From: Microbacterium sediminis
Lineage (GTDB): Bacteria; Actinomycetota; Actinomycetes; Actinomycetales; Microbacteriaceae
Assembly: GCF_004564075.1 (NCBI RefSeq)
Contig: NZ_CP038256.1
Span: 558,001-622,000 of the forward strand
Direction of reading: 5' to 3'
Length of the DNA stretch: 64,000 bases
Part shown: one piece after another, positions 36,627 to 44,083 of the stretch
Numbering within the stretch: the stretch's first letter is position 1
Layout of the letters: the number at the start of each line of letters is the position of its first letter
Notes under the pieces: model-generated
Seen by the model: the letters and a program-made list of their open reading frames with translations, nothing else
The model's database searches: none
Told to the model about the DNA's origin: nothing
Program-made: the position numbers and the translations under genes

Positions 36627-37702
36627 TGTACGTGGCCGTGAAGGGCGGCGAGAAGGCGATCGCCAGCGCCCACGCCCTGCTGGCCAAGCGCGGCGCGGGA
36701 TCGACGGAGCGGATCGACCACGGGCAGGTCGCGGATCAGCTCGGCGTGCTCGTCTCGCGCGTGATGTCGGAGGGGTCGCTCTACGACCCGGAGCTCGCCG
36801 CGAAGGCGATCCTGCAGGCCCAGGGCGACGTGCTCGAGGCGGTGACCCTGCTGCGCTCGTACCGCACGACGCTGCCGCGGTTCGGCACCACCGAGCCGCT
36901 CGACACCGCCGGCCTGCCGTCGGAACGGCGCGTGTCGGCGACGTTCAAGGACGTCCCCGGCGGGCAGCAGCTCGGCGCCACGTTCGACTACACCCACCGC
37001 CTGCTGGCCGACGAGCTCACCACACCCGAGATCCCGGATCCGGATGTCGCGGTCGACGAGCCGATGCCGCGCGTCACCGACCTGCTCGGTCACGGCGCGC
37101 TCATCGAGCCCGACCGCCCCGAGGGATGGGCCGATCCCGACCCCGGCGACCTCACGCGCGAGCCCACGACCTTCCCGATGACGCGCGCCGAGCGGCTCCA
37201 GGCCCTCGCGCGCGGCGACGAGGGGTTCCTGCTCTCGCTCGGCTACTCCACGCAGCGCGGCTTCGGCAACACCCACCCGTTCGTGGGCGAGGTGCGCGTG
37301 GGCGAGGTCGAGGTGCTCTTCGATGCCCCCGAGATCGGCCACGACGTGCCGATCGGGCGGATCGAGGTCACCGAGTGCCAGATGGTGAACCAGTTCGTCG
37401 GATCGTCGGATCGGCCCCCGCAGTTCACCCGCGGCTACGGGCTCGTGTTCGGGCGGGCCGAGCGCAAGGCGATGAGCATGTCGCTCGTCGACCGGGCGCT
37501 GCGCTCCGACGAGTTCGGCGAGCGGCGGGTGTCGCCGGCGCAGGACGAGGAGTTCGTCATCGCGCACAGCGACAACGTGCAGGCGACGGGCTTCGTCGAG
37601 CACCTGAAGCTGCCCCACTACGTCGACTTCCAGGCCGAGCTCGGCCTGATCCGCCGCCTGAACGCCGAGTTCGCCGAGCGAGAGGAGGCGCGCGATGAGT
37701 GA
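36626..37702 (+). CDS. phnI: C-P lyase core subunit PhnI, nucleosidase component
   Basis: PhnI, with PhnG and PhnH, displaces adenine from ATP with the phosphonate. The 358-residue protein starts MYVAVKGGEKAIASAHALLA and has family segments DQLGVLVSRVMSEGSLYDP, GDEGFLLSLGYSTQRGFGNTHPFVGE and EFVIAHSDNVQATGFVEHLKLPHYVDFQAEL (split here for length: the histidines near the C-terminus are in HSDN and KLPHYVDF). It overlaps phnJ by 8 bp. Confidence 0.95.
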   Translation: MYVAVKGGEKAIASAHALLAKRGAGSTERIDHGQVADQLGVLVSRVMSEGSLYDPELAAKAILQAQGDVLEAVTLLRSYRTTLPRFGTTEPLDTAGLPSERRVSATFKDVPGGQQLGATFDYTHRLLADELTTPEIPDPDVAVDEPMPRVTDLLGHGALIEPDRPEGWADPDPGDLTREPTTFPMTRAERLQALARGDEGFLLSLGYSTQRGFGNTHPFVGEVRVGEVEVLFDAPEIGHDVPIGRIEVTECQMVNQFVGSSDRPPQFTRGYGLVFGRAERKAMSMSLVDRALRSDEFGERRVSPAQDEEFVIAHSDNVQATGFVEHLKLPHYVDFQAELGLIRRLNAEFAEREEARDE

Positions 37703-39554
37703 GCCCCGCATCGTCTACAACGAGGGCTACCTCGACGAGCAGACCAAGCGCGTCGTGCGCCGCGCGCTGCTGAAGGGCGTCGCGATCCCCGGCTTCCAGG
37801 TGCCGTTCGCCTCGCGCGAGGTGCCCATGCCGCGCGGCTGGGGCACCGGCGGCGTGCAGGTGACCGCGGCCGTCCTCGGTCCCGATGACACCCTCAAGGT
37901 GATCGATCAGGGCGCCGACGACACCACCAACGCGGTGTCGATCCGCCAGTTCTTCGAGAAGGTCGCCGGCTCCCGATCGACGACGAGCACGGTCGAGGCC
38001 ACCGTGATCCAGACCCGGCACCGGATCCCCGAGACGCCCCTCGTCGAGGGTCAGATCATCGTGTTCCAGGTGCCGATCCCGGAGCCGCTGCGGTTCCTGG
38101 AGCCGCGCGAGACCGAGACCCGGCGCCTGCACGCGCTCGAGGAGTACGGCCTCATGTACGTCAAGCTCTACGAGGACATCGCCCGCTACGGCCACATCGC
38201 CAAGACCTACGACTACCCCGTGCGCGTGAACGGCCGCTATGTGATGGCGCCGAGCCCGACGCCGAGCTTCGACAACCCCAAGATGCATCAGTCGCCCGCG
38301 CTGCAGCTGTTCGGCGCCGGCCGCGAGAAGCGCATCTACGCCGTGCCGCCGTACACCGACGTGGCCTCGCTGGGCTTCGAGGACTTCCCCTTCGAGCCGC
38401 AGCGGTTCACACAGCCGTGCGAGATCTGCGGCTCGGAGGGCGTCTACCTCGACGAGGTGATCATCGACGATGCCGGCGGGGCGATGTACGTGTGCAGCGA
38501 CACGGACCACTGCGAGCGCACCGCCGCGGCGCGTGCGGGCGGTGTTCAGGTGGTCGCTTCAGCTTCGGCGCTGCGCGCCTCCGTTCAGCAACCGGGCGGT
38601 TCCGCCCCTCCGGTTGCTGAACGGAGCGGCGCAGCCGCGGAGCTCCCTCCGGTTGCTGAACGGAGCGGCGCAGCCGCGGAGCTCCCTCCGGTTGCTGAAC
38701 GGAGCGGCGCAGCCGCGGAGCTGAAGCGACCACAGCAACCGGCCGAGACGGGTCGAGCGGAGCGCGACGCGCGGGGCCGAGAGCTCGCGGAGCCGCTCCT
38801 GTCCGTCACGGGCGCGGGCCACCGCTACGGTGACCGCTTCGGCTGCCGCGACGTGTCGTTCGACCTGTGGCCCGGTGAGGTGCTCGCGGTGGTGGGCGAA
38901 TCGGGGTCGGGCAAGTCGACCCTGCTCGGGATGCTCAGCCAGCGCCTCACGGTCGACGAGGGATCGATCCGCTACCGCCACGGCGACGACCTCGTGGAGC
39001 TGTCGAGCCTCAGCGAGCGCGAGATCCGCCGGCTGTGGCGCACCGAGTGGGGCTTCGTGCATCAGAACGCCGCCGACGGGCTGCGCATGCACGTGTCGGC
39101 GGGCGGCAACGTGGGCGAGCCGCTCATGGCCAACGGCGCCCGGCACTACGGCCGCATCCGCGAGCAGGCCGCGCAGTGGCTGGAGCGGGTGGAGATCCCG
39201 CGCGAGCGGATGGACGAGACGCCCGCGACGTTCTCGGGCGGCATGCGGCAGCGGGTGCAGATCGCCCGCAACCTCGTGTTCGGGCCGCGGCTCGTGTTCA
39301 TGGACGAGCCCACGAGCGGCCTCGACGTCTCGGTGCAGGCGCGGCTGCTCGACCTCATCCGCTCGCTCGTCGCCGACCTCGGGCTGGCCGTCGTGATCGT
39401 GACGCACGACCTCGCCGTCGCCCGCCTCATCAGCCACCGCACGCTCGTCATGAAGGACGGCGGCGTGATCGAGTCGGGCCTGACCGATCGCGTGCTCGAC
39501 GATCCGCAGGCCGCCTACACGCAGCTGCTCGTCAGCTCGATCCTGCAGGGGTGA
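37695..39554 (+). CDS. phnJ: PhnJ-PhnK fusion: C-P lyase radical SAM subunit joined to its ABC ATPase
   Basis: This 619-residue polypeptide contains a full PhnJ (about 1-280) and a full PhnK ATPase (about 365-619). PhnJ cleaves the C-P bond of ribose-1-phosphonate 5-phosphate with a [4Fe-4S] cluster. C242 and C245 (CEIC) with C267 and C273 (CSDTDHC) match the cluster and thiyl-radical cysteines, and Gly33 in AIPGFQVP matches the glycyl-radical site. The PhnK half has Walker A GESGSGKS (401-408), signature FSGGMRQR (513-520), Walker B VFMDEPTSGLD and H-loop VTHD. Residues 281-362 are a low-complexity linker with three PPVAERSGAAAEL units (305-343). No in-frame ATG occurs near the junction, so fusion rather than overlap is the natural reading. 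Confidence 0.93.
   Translation: MSEPRIVYNEGYLDEQTKRVVRRALLKGVAIPGFQVPFASREVPMPRGWGTGGVQVTAAVLGPDDTLKVIDQGADDTTNAVSIRQFFEKVAGSRSTTSTVEATVIQTRHRIPETPLVEGQIIVFQVPIPEPLRFLEPRETETRRLHALEEYGLMYVKLYEDIARYGHIAKTYDYPVRVNGRYVMAPSPTPSFDNPKMHQSPALQLFGAGREKRIYAVPPYTDVASLGFEDFPFEPQRFTQPCEICGSEGVYLDEVIIDDAGGAMYVCSDTDHCERTAAARAGGVQVVASASALRASVQQPGGSAPPVAERSGAAAELPPVAERSGAAAELPPVAERSGAAAELKRPQQPAETGRAERDARGRELAEPLLSVTGAGHRYGDRFGCRDVSFDLWPGEVLAVVGESGSGKSTLLGMLSQRLTVDEGSIRYRHGDDLVELSSLSEREIRRLWRTEWGFVHQNAADGLRMHVSAGGNVGEPLMANGARHYGRIREQAAQWLERVEIPRERMDETPATFSGGMRQRVQIARNLVFGPRLVFMDEPTSGLDVSVQARLLDLIRSLVADLGLAVVIVTHDLAVARLISHRTLVMKDGGVIESGLTDRVLDDPQAAYTQLLVSSILQG
38550..38733 (+). repeat. inverted repeat with triplicated 39-bp unit inside the PhnJ-PhnK linker
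   Basis: Outer arms of 15 bp (38550-38564 and 38719-38733) and inner arms of 17 bp (CTCCGTTCAGCAACCGG at 38579-38595, complement at 38688-38704) form a large hairpin-like element. On the right side a 39-bp unit occurs three times (38607-38645, 38646-38684, 38685-38723). Thirty-nine is a multiple of three, so each unit adds 13 residues without changing frame. Just downstream, 38745-38762 matches the intergenic repeat word GAGACGGGTTGAGCGGAG with one mismatch. Confidence 0.9.
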
Positions 39555-39556
39555 TC

Positions 39557-40267
39557 ATGAACGTGCTCTCGGTCGAGAACGTCGACAAGACCTTCACGCT
39601 GCACCTGCAGGGCGGGCTCGTGCTGCCCGTGCTGCGCGGCGTCACCTTCGCGGTGCCGCCCGGTGAGTGCGTCGTGCTGGGCGGGGAGTCCGGGGCCGGG
39701 AAGTCCACGATCATGAAGATGGTCTACGGCAGCTACGCGGCCGACCGCGGGCGGATCGCGCTGGCGCATCGCGGCGGCGAGCTCGACCTCGTGACCGCCG
39801 CCCCGCGCGAGGTGATCGCGGCGCGGCGTGATTCGATGGGCTACGTGAGCCAGTTCCTGCGCGCGGTGCCGCGCGTCTCGGCCCAGGACGTGGTGGCCGA
39901 GCCGCTCGTCGAGCGCGGCGTGGAGCGCGAGGTCGCCCGCGATCGGGCCGCCGAGCTGCTCGCGCGGCTGAGCATCCCCGAGCGGCTGTGGGCGCTGCCG
40001 CCGGCGACCTTCTCGGGCGGCGAGCAGCAGCGCGTCAACATCGCGCGCGGCTTCGCGGCCGAGCGCCCGCTCCTGCTGCTCGACGAGCCCACCGCCTCGC
40101 TCGATGCCCGCAACCGCGCCGTCGTGATCGAGATGATCCGCGAGCGGCTGGCGGCGGGCACCGGCATGCTCGCGATCTTCCACGATCACGACGTGCGCGA
40201 TGCCGTCGCGGATCGCGTCGTCGACGTGGCGGCCTTCACGCCCGCCCGCGAGGCGGTCGCCGCGTGA
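39557..40267 (+). CDS. phnL: C-P lyase ABC-type ATPase PhnL
   Basis: This 236-residue ATPase has Walker A GGESGAGKST near residue 45, Q-loop YVSQFLRAVPRV, signature FSGGEQQRVNIARGFA near 150, Walker B LLLLDEPTASLD and an H-loop histidine in IFHDHDV. In E. coli PhnL pairs with PhnK on the core complex; here that would be the ATPase half of the fusion. The start may be ATG 39557 or GTG 39551, which would overlap the fusion stop as GTGA. The stop overlaps the DUF1045 gene by GTGA. Confidence 0.94.
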   Translation: MNVLSVENVDKTFTLHLQGGLVLPVLRGVTFAVPPGECVVLGGESGAGKSTIMKMVYGSYAADRGRIALAHRGGELDLVTAAPREVIAARRDSMGYVSQFLRAVPRVSAQDVVAEPLVERGVEREVARDRAAELLARLSIPERLWALPPATFSGGEQQRVNIARGFAAERPLLLLDEPTASLDARNRAVVIEMIRERLAAGTGMLAIFHDHDVRDAVADRVVDVAAFTPAREAVAA

Positions 40268-40917
40268 CGCGCTACGCCGTCTACGGGGTGCCCGGCATCG
40301 AGCCGGACGCCCCGGCGATCGCCATCGCGCTGCGCCGGGCCGTGGCGGACTGGTACGCGTCGCACCCGGCGATCACGGTCGATCCGCGTCGCTACGGCTT
40401 CCACGCCACCCTCAAGGCGCCGTTCCGCCTCGCCGACGGCGCAACCGCCGAGGGCCTCGTCGATCGCGTCGCCGCCTTCGCCGCCGCGCGGGCCGCCGTG
40501 ACGATCCCGGCCGTCCGGCCCCGAGCGATCGGGACGTTCCGCGCGCTCGTGCCGACCGGTGACACCGCCGAGATCGACGCGCTCGCCGCCGACGTCGTGC
40601 GCGCGTTCGAGCCGTACCGGGCGCCGCTGACCCCCGCCGAGATCGCCCGGCGCCGTCCCGAGCGGCTGAGCGAGCGCGGGCGCGAGCTGCTCGAGCGCTA
40701 CGGCTACCCGCACGTGCTCGACCAGTTCCGGTTCCACATGACCCTGACCGACTCGCTGGACGATCCGGGCGACGTGGACGAGCGGATCGCCGCCCACTTC
40801 GCCGCCTTCAACGGCGCCGACATCCCGCTGACCGCGCTCGCCGTGTTCGTCGAGCCGGAGCCGGGCGCGCCGTTCGCCGTCCACTCCGTCCACCCCTTCC
40901 GTCAGGAGCCGACGTGA
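40264..40917 (+). CDS. DUF1045 phosphonate-operon protein, 2H phosphoesterase-like
   Basis: This 217-residue protein matches the DUF1045 / phosphonate-operon family within the 2H phosphoesterase superfamily. The two catalytic HxT motifs are clear: His47-Ala-Thr49 in GFHATLKAPF and His158-Met-Thr160 in FRFHMTLTDSL. PhnP, the metal-dependent enzyme that opens ribosyl 1,2-cyclic phosphate after C-P cleavage, is absent from this operon. A 2H enzyme is chemically suited to open a cyclic phosphodiester, so it may replace PhnP. That role is an inference. Coupled by GTGA at both ends. Confidence 0.88.
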   Translation: MTRYAVYGVPGIEPDAPAIAIALRRAVADWYASHPAITVDPRRYGFHATLKAPFRLADGATAEGLVDRVAAFAAARAAVTIPAVRPRAIGTFRALVPTGDTAEIDALAADVVRAFEPYRAPLTPAEIARRRPERLSERGRELLERYGYPHVLDQFRFHMTLTDSLDDPGDVDERIAAHFAAFNGADIPLTALAVFVEPEPGAPFAVHSVHPFRQEPT

Positions 40918-42083
40918 CCGAGACCATCCTCCGCAACGCGCAGATCGTGCTGCCCGACGAGGTCGTGCGCGGCTCGGTGCGGGTGCGCGAGGGGCGCATC
41001 GCCGACGTGGCGCCGGGCGACGCCGGGGTGGGAGAGGACCTCGGCGGCGACTACCTGATGCCCGGGCTGGTCGAGCTGCACACCGATCAGGTCGAGAGCC
41101 ACTTCCAGCCGCGGCCGAAGCGGTACTGGGACCCGATCCCCGCCGTCGTCGCCCACGACGCCCAGATGGCGGCCTCGGGCATGACGACGGTCCTCGACGC
41201 GCTGCGCATCGGCACGGGCCCCACCGACGGCAACGCGATGGCCGCCAACGCCCGCACGCTCATCGCGGCCGTCGTCCACGCCGCCGAGGCCGGGCTGCTG
41301 CGCGCCGACCACTTCATCCACCTGCGCTGCGAGGTGTCCACGCCCGACGTCGTGGCGGTGTTCGACGAGGTGGGGGCGCACGAGCGCGTGCGCATGGTCT
41401 CGCTCATGGACCACACCCCGGGCCAGCGCCAGTACGCCGACGTTGAGGCGTTCCGCACCTACATGCTCGGGAAGGGACGGCTGACGTCGGATCAGTTCGA
41501 CACGCACGTGGCCACGCTCCACGAGCTCTCCGCCCAGTACGCCGCACCGCACCGGCAGCTGATGGCCGAGCGTGCACTCGCCCGCGGGATCACGATGGCC
41601 GCCCACGACGACGCCACGCAGGAGCACGTCGACGAGTCCGCGGCCCTCGGCGTGCGGATCTCGGAGTTCCCCACCACCGTCCACGCCGCCCGCGCGGCGC
41701 GCGAGGCCGGCCAGCTCGTGGTGATGGGCGCGCCCAACATCGTCCGCGGCGGCTCGCACTCCGGCAACGTCGCGGCGGTCGAGCTGCTGCGCCACGGCCT
41801 GCTCGACATCCTCTCGAGCGACTACGTGCCGGCCAGCCCGCTGCAGGCCGTGTTCGGCCTCGTGGCGGCGGGGGAGATCACGCTGCCGCAGGGCGCGGCG
41901 CTCGTGGCCGCCAACCCGGCCCGCGCGATCGGGCTCGACGACCGCGGCGTGATCGCGCCGGGCCGCCGTGCGGACCTCGTGCGGGTGCATGCCCACGAGG
42001 TGGGCCCCGACGCGCACCACCCCACCGGCGCCCCCGTGCCGATCGTCCGCGCGGTCTGGCGCGAGGGTCGGCGGGTCGCATGA
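40914..42083 (+). CDS. phnM: ribose 1-methylphosphonate 5-triphosphate diphosphatase
   Basis: PhnM removes pyrophosphate from alkylphosphonate ribose 5-triphosphate to give the PhnJ substrate. The 389-residue amidohydrolase has the family metal motif LVELHTDQVESHFQPRP near residue 55, further ligands in HFIHLRCEV, AAHDDATQEHV and SSDYVPAS, and PNIVRGGSHSGN. GTG start and ATGA overlap with phnN couple it to its neighbours. Confidence 0.95.
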   Translation: MTETILRNAQIVLPDEVVRGSVRVREGRIADVAPGDAGVGEDLGGDYLMPGLVELHTDQVESHFQPRPKRYWDPIPAVVAHDAQMAASGMTTVLDALRIGTGPTDGNAMAANARTLIAAVVHAAEAGLLRADHFIHLRCEVSTPDVVAVFDEVGAHERVRMVSLMDHTPGQRQYADVEAFRTYMLGKGRLTSDQFDTHVATLHELSAQYAAPHRQLMAERALARGITMAAHDDATQEHVDESAALGVRISEFPTTVHAARAAREAGQLVVMGAPNIVRGGSHSGNVAAVELLRHGLLDILSSDYVPASPLQAVFGLVAAGEITLPQGAALVAANPARAIGLDDRGVIAPGRRADLVRVHAHEVGPDAHHPTGAPVPIVRAVWREGRRVA

Positions 42084-42619
42084 CGCTCGTCGCGGTCGTC
42101 GGCCCGAGCGGGGCCGGCAAGGACGCCGTGATCGACGGGGCCCGGCGCCATTTCGCCGCCGACCCTCGGGTGATCTTCCCGCAGCGCGTGATCACCCGCC
42201 CGGCCGGCCCGGGCGAGGAGCACCGGCCCGCCACCGAGGACGAGTTCGCCGCGCGCGAGCGGGCGGGCGGCTTCGCGGTGCATTGGGACGCGCACGGCCT
42301 GCGCTACGGCATCCCCGCCGCCGTCGCCGGCGCCGTGCGGGAGGGCGCCGTCGCCGTCGTGAACGTCTCGCGCGGCGTGATCGCGGCACTGCCCGAGGTG
42401 TTCGGCGACGTGCGCGTGGTGCGCATCAGCGTGCCCGAGGACGTGCGCCGCTCCCGCATCCTCGCCCGGGGGCGCGAGGGCACCGCCGACGCCCGCGCGC
42501 GGCTCGAGCGCCCCGATCCGGCGCCCGAGGCCGGGGTCGACCTCGAGATCGTCAACGACGGCCCGCTCCCCGACGCGGTCGCCTCGCTCGTGCGGTTCCT
42601 CGAGGGCATCGGCCGCTGA
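42080..42619 (+). CDS. phnN: ribose 1,5-bisphosphokinase
   Basis: PhnN phosphorylates ribose 1,5-bisphosphate to PRPP, linking phosphonate use to nucleotide synthesis. The 179-residue guanylate-kinase-like protein has the P-loop VVGPSGAGKDAVI at residues 5-17, FPQRVITRPAGPGEEH and the lid region SRILARGREG. It closes the C-P lyase operon. A 20-bp perfect palindrome begins at its stop codon. Confidence 0.93.
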   Translation: MTLVAVVGPSGAGKDAVIDGARRHFAADPRVIFPQRVITRPAGPGEEHRPATEDEFAARERAGGFAVHWDAHGLRYGIPAAVAGAVREGAVAVVNVSRGVIAALPEVFGDVRVVRISVPEDVRRSRILARGREGTADARARLERPDPAPEAGVDLEIVNDGPLPDAVASLVRFLEGIGR

Positions 42620-42637
42620 TCGGCGCCGGCGCCGATC
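42618..42637 (+). terminator. 20-bp palindrome at the end of the C-P lyase operon
   Basis: A perfect 20-bp palindrome, GATCGGCGCC followed by its complement, overlaps the phnN stop. It can form a short GC hairpin but has no T tract, so the terminator role is tentative. Confidence 0.4.
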
Positions 42638-42673
42638 CCGGGAACGACCGGGTTTCGGGTCGCCCGAAGCGCC

Positions 42674-42679
42674 TACCCT
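42674..42679 (+). promoter_or_regulatory. -10 element of leaderless gene at 42686
   Basis: TACCCT is followed by 6 bases and then GTG, the same spacing as purN. Confidence 0.6.
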
Positions 42680-42685
42680 GGAGAC

Positions 42686-43165
42686 GTGACGCGATCTCCC
42701 GAACCCGCCGACTCGGCGCGCAAGAACCCGGGCCGCGCCACGCGCTACGCCTCGCTCGATGAGGCCTTCGAACGGCACGGCACCCCCGCCGCCAACCAGG
42801 AGCTGATCCGCCGCATCGTCGACGGCATCGACGCCGCCGGGTTCGTCGGCTTCAGCACGCACTTCCGCATCGAGCGGCGGGGCGGGTCGCCCGCGCTCGA
42901 GGTGCATCCCGGTTACACGAACGGCTTCCGCACCGAGCAGGAGATCGTGCGCCGGCTCGGCGAGACCGTCGAGCGCTGGCCGAGCCGCCGCTTCCACGGC
43001 GCGTGGGGAGTCACCCACCCCGTGGCGCGCCCCGCGGCGCCGGCTCCGGCCCCGCGTGCGCCGCGGGCGCGCCGGTCGTCCGAGCCCGAGGCGCCGCCGA
43101 AGGTCTGCCCGACCTGCTTCATGGTGCTGCCGATGAGCGGCGTCTGCCAGAACTGCGACGGCTGA
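42686..43165 (+). CDS. conserved-looking unknown protein with C-terminal zinc ribbon
   Basis: This 159-residue soluble protein is not recognised by function. Residues about 22-115 form a mixed alpha/beta region (RYASLDEAFERHGTPAANQE; FSTHFRIERRGGSPALEVHPG). A proline/alanine/arginine-rich linker follows, and then a four-cysteine motif, CPTCFMVLPMSGVCQNCDG, ends the protein and should bind zinc. The start is fixed by TACCCT 6 bp before the GTG. It has its own promoter, so it is not part of the phn operon. Confidence 0.75.
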   Translation: MTRSPEPADSARKNPGRATRYASLDEAFERHGTPAANQELIRRIVDGIDAAGFVGFSTHFRIERRGGSPALEVHPGYTNGFRTEQEIVRRLGETVERWPSRRFHGAWGVTHPVARPAAPAPAPRAPRARRSSEPEAPPKVCPTCFMVLPMSGVCQNCDG

Positions 43166-43171
43166 GCCGGG

Positions 43172-43435
43172 TCAGATCTGCTCCACGCCGGGATCGGTGA
43201 CGTCGGTCTCGCCGTTCTCCACCTGCCGCGTCAGCTCGTCCAGCCGGGCGTCGTCGATCGGGATGCCGGCGTCGGTGAGGCGCCGCTCGAGCGTGCTGCG
43301 CACATCGCCGTGCACGGTCTCGACCATGAGGTCCGCGCGCGTCTGGGCCACGATGCCCGCGATGCGCTCCGAATCGTCCGTCTCGTGCATGTCCTCGAGC
43401 GGGGCGTCCTGCGTGCCGTCGTGATCAGTAGCCAT
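43172..43435 (-). CDS. unknown acidic protein, 87 residues
   Basis: This 87-residue hydrophilic protein (MATDHDGTQDAPLEDMHETD at the N-terminus, then a helical region IAGIVAQTRADLMVETVHGD) is rich in Asp and Glu and ends in VTDPGVEQI. No family is recognised. The ATG overlaps the end of a 31-residue ORF by 11 bp, suggesting translational coupling. Its 3' end nearly touches the convergent gene at 43165. Confidence 0.6.
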   Translation of the reverse strand: MATDHDGTQDAPLEDMHETDDSERIAGIVAQTRADLMVETVHGDVRSTLERRLTDAGIPIDDARLDELTRQVENGETDVTDPGVEQI

Positions 43436-43520
43436 CCGCGTGCTCGTCCTCCTCGAAGGCGGCCAGTTCGGCCTGCCAGCTCGGGTCGATCGGTGTGGGA
43501 ATGATCGTTCCGTTGGGCAT
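43425..43520 (-). CDS. small ORF, 31 residues
   Basis: A 31-residue frame, MPNGTIIPTPIDPSWQAELA followed by an acidic end (AFEEDEHADGY), has a strong GAGAGGAG ribosome site 6 bp before its ATG and overlaps the 87-residue gene by 11 bp. It may encode a real microprotein or act as a leader peptide coupling translation downstream. No function is recognised. Confidence 0.5.
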   Translation of the reverse strand: MPNGTIIPTPIDPSWQAELAAFEEDEHADGY

Positions 43521-43615
43521 CGGTGCTCCTCTCGTCCCCTCGCCGGCTCGCGGCGAGGTACCCGCCAGCTTCGGCAGGTCCCTCCATCGTGCGCGAGGCA
43601 TCGCGCCGTCGCACA

Positions 43616-43692
43616 GGGGTTGACAACCCCGCGGCGGTCCGTCCTCGCGCCGCACGCACGAGTAGATGGCGCCGTCGGGGGTGTCAACCCCC
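43616..43692 (-). promoter_or_regulatory. promoter with twin 15-16 bp palindromes
   Basis: On the minus strand TTGACA (inside 43677-43692, flanked by GGGGG and CCCCC) is followed by 17 bp and TACTCG. A related palindrome, GGGGTTGACAACCCC, lies at 43616-43630 downstream of the predicted start. The two sites are about 61 bp centre to centre, roughly six helical turns, and look like paired operators controlling the small genes at 43172-43520. Confidence 0.5.
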
Positions 43693-43737
43693 TGGAACGA
43701 GGCGCCGGCGCGGCGCACCCTGGATGTGGAGGTCGAC

Positions 43738-44031
43738 ATGAAGACGGTTCATCAGCTGGAGCTGGTGCCGCTGGGCAATGACGCCTGGCGCCTGTGCGAC
43801 GGCAATGTGGAGGCAACCGACGCGACGAGCGTCGTGGCGTATGTGGAACGGCGCGGTGTCGGCTACGAGGTGGTGTGGGTGTCCGCGCGCCGCGGGGTCG
43901 AGCGCCTGGCCACGCTCGGCGACGTGCTGGAGCGCGCGGCCGAGGTGCTCGCGGACATCCCGCCGAGTGGCGCGACGCGGCCGATCGAGATCCCGCACTT
44001 CGCCCCCGTACCGCCCGCGATCGCGGTGTGA
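43738..44031 (+). CDS. unknown small protein, 97 residues
   Basis: This 97-residue protein starts MKTVHQLELVPLGNDAWRLC after a GGAGG ribosome site 7 bp upstream. It has a short mixed fold (VVAYVERRGVGYEVVWVSAR; ERLATLGDVLERAAEVLADI) and a proline-rich C-terminus. No family is recognised. A GC-rich hairpin follows the stop, so it appears monocistronic. Confidence 0.65.
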   Translation: MKTVHQLELVPLGNDAWRLCDGNVEATDATSVVAYVERRGVGYEVVWVSARRGVERLATLGDVLERAAEVLADIPPSGATRPIEIPHFAPVPPAIAV

Positions 44032-44036
44032 CGCGG

Positions 44037-44080
44037 GCGGCGGCCCGGGGCGCTCGACGAGGCGCGCCGCGGGCCGCCGC
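44037..44080 (+). terminator. hairpin after the 97-residue gene
   Basis: GCGGCGGCCCG (44037-44047) and CGGGCCGCCGC (44070-44080) form a perfect 11-bp stem starting 6 bp after the stop. Confidence 0.55.
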
Positions 44081-44083
44081 CGC

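Noticed and set aside
38607..38723. Three tandem units resembling a short CRISPR array
   Set aside because: The units are contiguous with no unique spacers, are coding and in frame, and no cas gene is present.
37695..39554. PhnJ-PhnK fusion as a sequencing frameshift joining two genes
   Set aside because: No frame change is needed. The linker is open in the same frame across three exact 39-bp units, and a base error would be expected to break rather than create this continuity. Reads should still be checked.
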